Source: PRS1 sp965250265 (lineage in GTDB: Bacteria > Bacteroidota > Bacteroidia > Flavobacteriales > Flavobacteriaceae). From it: a stretch of 64,000 nt of DNA. The stretch lies in assembly GCA_965250265.1 (NCBI GenBank), contig CBDFNO010000011.1, positions 261,944-325,943 of the forward strand, read 5' to 3'. This document shows, one piece after another, positions 61,770 through 64,000 of the stretch. The notes under the pieces were generated by a model. The model ran no database searches. It was not told the DNA's origin and saw nothing but the letters and a program-made list of their open reading frames with translations. Each line of letters starts with the position of its first letter. Within the stretch, counting starts at the first letter, position 1. A program made the translations under genes and the position numbers.

Positions 61770-62837
61770 ATGAGCCATAATATTAAAGCTGGAGTAGCTA
61801 CTGGAAAAGAAGTTCAAGACATTTTTAAACATGCAAAAGAAAAAGGATTCGCATTACCTGCAGTTAATGTAATTGGTTCAAATTCAATTAATGGAGTTTT
61901 AGAAACTGCCCGAGATTTAAATGCTCCAGTAATTATTCAATTTTCTAACGGTGGAGCTGTTTATAATGCTGGAAAAGGATTAAGTAACGATAATCAAAAA
62001 GCTGCAATTGCAGGTGCTGTAGCTGGCGCTAAACACATTAATTTATTGGCAAAAGAATATGGAGTTCCTGTAATTTTACACACCGATCACTGTGCTAAAA
62101 AATTATTGCCTTGGATAGATGGTTTATTAGATGCAAGCGAACAATATTTTGCTGAAACCGGCAAACCTCTTTATAGTTCACATATGATAGATTTATCTGA
62201 AGAACCTATTGAAGAAAATATTGAAATTTGTACACAATATTTAGAGCGTATGGCAAAAATGGGAATGACTTTAGAGATTGAGCTTGGAATTACTGGTGGT
62301 GAAGAAGATGGCGTGGATAATACTGATGTAGACGATTCCAAATTATATACACAACCTGAAGAAGTCGCTTATGCATACGAAGAATTAAGTAAAGTAAGTG
62401 ATCAGTTTACAATTGCTGCTGCATTTGGAAACGTGCATGGCGTTTACAAACCTGGAAATGTAAAATTAACACCTAAAATTCTTAAAAACTCTCAAGAACA
62501 TATCTCTCAAAAATATAATGTTGAGCATAATCATATAGATTTCGTATTCCATGGTGGCTCAGGCTCTACAGTAGAAGAAATTAGAGAAGCTATTGGCTAT
62601 GGAGTTATAAAAATGAATATCGATACAGATATGCAATATGCATTTATGACAGGTATACGTGATTATATGAAAACAAACGAGGATTATTTACAATCACAGA
62701 TAGGAAACCCAGATGGTAATGATGTACCAAATAAAAAATATTATGACCCTAGAAAATGGCTTCGCGAAGGTGAAATTACTTTTGTTGAACGATTAAAGAA
62801 AGCATTCCAAGACCTTAATAATGTAAATACATTATAA
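61770..62837 (+). CDS. fbaA: class II fructose-bisphosphate aldolase
   Basis: 355 residues. Zn2+ aldolase cleaving fructose-1,6-bisphosphate. LHTDHCAKKLLPW holds the Zn His and catalytic Asp, LEIELGITGGEEDGVDN the Glu, AAFGNVHGVYKPGNVKL the second His, and FHGGSGST the third. Matches the Escherichia coli FbaA subtype in length. Glycolysis partner of gpmI elsewhere in the window. Confidence 0.96.
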   Translation: MSHNIKAGVATGKEVQDIFKHAKEKGFALPAVNVIGSNSINGVLETARDLNAPVIIQFSNGGAVYNAGKGLSNDNQKAAIAGAVAGAKHINLLAKEYGVPVILHTDHCAKKLLPWIDGLLDASEQYFAETGKPLYSSHMIDLSEEPIEENIEICTQYLERMAKMGMTLEIELGITGGEEDGVDNTDVDDSKLYTQPEEVAYAYEELSKVSDQFTIAAAFGNVHGVYKPGNVKLTPKILKNSQEHISQKYNVEHNHIDFVFHGGSGSTVEEIREAIGYGVIKMNIDTDMQYAFMTGIRDYMKTNEDYLQSQIGNPDGNDVPNKKYYDPRKWLREGEITFVERLKKAFQDLNNVNTL

Positions 62838-62844
62838 ATTTATG

Positions 62845-62852
62845 TAGTTTTG
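62845..62852 (+). promoter_or_regulatory. putative -7 promoter box of accD (TAGTTTTG)
   Basis: TAGTTTTG matches TAnnTTTG and sits 28 bp before the accD start. Confidence 0.45.
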
Positions 62853-62879
62853 TATTCTAACTAACAATTAAATTAGCTT

Positions 62880-63737
62880 ATGGCTTGGTTTAAAAGAACT
62901 GATAAAGGAATACAAACACCTACTGAATCGAAAAAAGATACTCCCATAGGGTTGTGGTATAAATCTCCCACAGGAAAAATAATAGATACTGAAGAATTAG
63001 AAAACAATTTTTATGTAAGTCCCGAAGATGGTTATCATGTAAGGATTGGAAGTAACGAATATTTTAAAATTCTTTTTGATGATAATACATATAAAGAGCT
63101 TGATGCTAGTTTAAGCTCAAAAGACCCTTTAAAATTCGAGGACAAAAAAAAATATAAAGACCGCTTAAAAGATGCACAAGAAAAAACCAATTTAAAAGAT
63201 GCCATACGTACAGCCGTTGGAAAATCAAAAGGTAAAGATATTGTTATTGCTTGTATGGATTTTAGTTTTATTGGTGGTTCAATGGGAAGCGTAGTAGGTG
63301 AAAAAATTGCACGTGCTGCTAAATATGCTTTAAAAAATAAATTACCTTTTATTATAATCTCAAAATCTGGTGGTGCTCGTATGATGGAAGCAGCACTATC
63401 ATTAATGCAATTGGCTAAAACATCCTCAATGTTAGCACAATTAGCTGAAGCAAAAATTCCATACATTTCTTTATGTACCGATCCAACTACAGGAGGTACT
63501 ACAGCCTCTTTTGCGATGTTAGGAGATGTAAACATAAGTGAACCAGGTGCTTTAATTGGATTTGCAGGACCTCGAGTTGTACGTGACACAACAGGGAAAG
63601 AATTACCAGAGGGTTTTCAAACAGCAGAGTTTCTTTTAGAACATGGCTTTTTAGACTTTATCACCCATAGAAATAATCTAAAAAATAAAATAAATACATA
63701 TATCGATTTAATTTTAAATCAACCTTTAAGAGCATAA
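62880..63737 (+). CDS. accD: acetyl-CoA carboxylase carboxyltransferase beta subunit, no zinc ribbon
   Basis: 285 residues. Crotonase-fold carboxyltransferase: DFSFIGGSMGSVVGEKI, ISKSGGARMMEAALSLMQ, CTDPTTGGTTASFAML and GFAGPRVV. The N-terminal four-Cys zinc ribbon of the E. coli enzyme is missing: the equivalent segment reads GLWYKSPTGK and NNFYVSPEDGYH, with Ser, Gly, Ser and Asp where the four Cys would be. Length is otherwise normal. Transfers carboxyl from biotin to acetyl-CoA in fatty acid synthesis. Confidence 0.95.
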   Translation: MAWFKRTDKGIQTPTESKKDTPIGLWYKSPTGKIIDTEELENNFYVSPEDGYHVRIGSNEYFKILFDDNTYKELDASLSSKDPLKFEDKKKYKDRLKDAQEKTNLKDAIRTAVGKSKGKDIVIACMDFSFIGGSMGSVVGEKIARAAKYALKNKLPFIIISKSGGARMMEAALSLMQLAKTSSMLAQLAEAKIPYISLCTDPTTGGTTASFAMLGDVNISEPGALIGFAGPRVVRDTTGKELPEGFQTAEFLLEHGFLDFITHRNNLKNKINTYIDLILNQPLRA

Positions 63738-63767
63738 AAAAAGCGACCTTAAAAGGTCGCTTTTTTT
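63736..63767. terminator. strong bidirectional terminator after accD
   Basis: Palindrome AAAAAAAGCGACCTT AA AAGGTCGCTTTTTTT with a T-run on each strand, between convergent genes. Confidence 0.92.
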
Positions 63768-63788
63768 ATGAAATGGGATTTCATAAGA

Positions 63789-63998
63789 CTAGTTAAGTAT
63801 AATATCTCTTACATTTCCATTATCATTAGTAAACGTTGCTTGATTATCGCAACCTCCTTCTCCATAATCTAAAACTCCACTAAAATTTGTACGGTCTATA
63901 TCTACAGAACCACTTACAAAGTAATAACAAATTACTTCTCTACGTAATGGAATAACCACTTCGTAACTATGCGAATTTCCGTTTCTGAAATTAGACGT
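63789..63998 (-). CDS. C-terminal part of hypothetical protein, cut by right edge
   Basis: 70 codons visible before the window edge, open upstream. The visible end (YEVVIPLRRE, DYGEGGCDNQATFTNDNG, RDIILN) is beta-rich and shows CDNQATFTNDNG, a pattern I associate with secreted or lipoprotein beta-sandwich proteins of flavobacteria. The N-terminus and any signal peptide lie beyond the window. Function unknown. Confidence 0.75.
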   Translation of the reverse strand, partial: TSNFRNGNSHSYEVVIPLRREVICYYFVSGSVDIDRTNFSGVLDYGEGGCDNQATFTNDNGNVRDIILN

Positions 63999-64000
63999 CC

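Overview
This looks like the chromosome of a marine-type flavobacterium (Bacteroidota, Flavobacteriaceae). The evidence is low G+C, Bacteroidota-type -7 boxes (TAnnTTTG) ahead of several genes, type IX secretion parts (a PorT-like protein and a T9SS plug protein), a Na+-translocating NQR operon, a TamL-type outer-membrane lipoprotein and many DUF6090 proteins. The genus cannot be fixed from the sequence alone.

Layout. 1-6124 is a plus-strand kynurenine/3-hydroxyanthranilate catabolic operon: KMO (cut by the left edge), an aminomuconate deaminase-like RidA protein, aminomuconate semialdehyde dehydrogenase, an atypical SDR, 3-hydroxyanthranilate dioxygenase, ACMS decarboxylase and an O-methyltransferase. 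6128-13612 is housekeeping: tatA, pepE, gpmI, map, methyltransferase and an ApbE-type flavin transferase. 13724-22957 is an expansion of DUF6090 single-pass membrane proteins in a tightly overlapping plus-strand cluster, with a DUF885 lipoprotein and a secreted amidohydrolase embedded in it. Several truncated copies of the conserved MIKFFRK leader lie inside or near the cluster. 24652-30733 is nqrABCDEF on the minus strand. 30939-37214 holds a PH-domain protein, a T9SS plug protein, apaG, an NRDE protein and pruA.

37296-50317 is the most unusual part. About 17 functionally unrelated genes, all on the plus strand, are mostly single genes separated by members of one family of about 130-190 bp imperfectly palindromic elements. 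These have pairing ends (CAAC..GTATA / TATAC..GTTG) and internal hairpins. The layout is that of an integron gene-cassette array without an integrase in view (a CALIN-like array with divergent attC-like sites). Cargo includes an Imm17-like protein, an AlkC/AlkD-like HEAT protein, VOC, GNAT, methyltransferase, creatininase, DUF1697, adenosine deaminase, several lipoproteins and one more DUF6090 gene. It is bounded by the pruA terminator and by rsmG.

50324-64000 returns to core genes: rsmG, fatty acid desaturase, aminotransferase, trkH/trkA, menaquinone methyltransferase, porT, a TrmH-like methylase, tamL, fructose-bisphosphate aldolase and a zinc-ribbon-less accD. A 76 bp near-perfect palindrome lies at 53681-53756. 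No rRNA, tRNA, CRISPR or transposase gene was recognised, and no stretch over 300 bases is without a gene or a described element.
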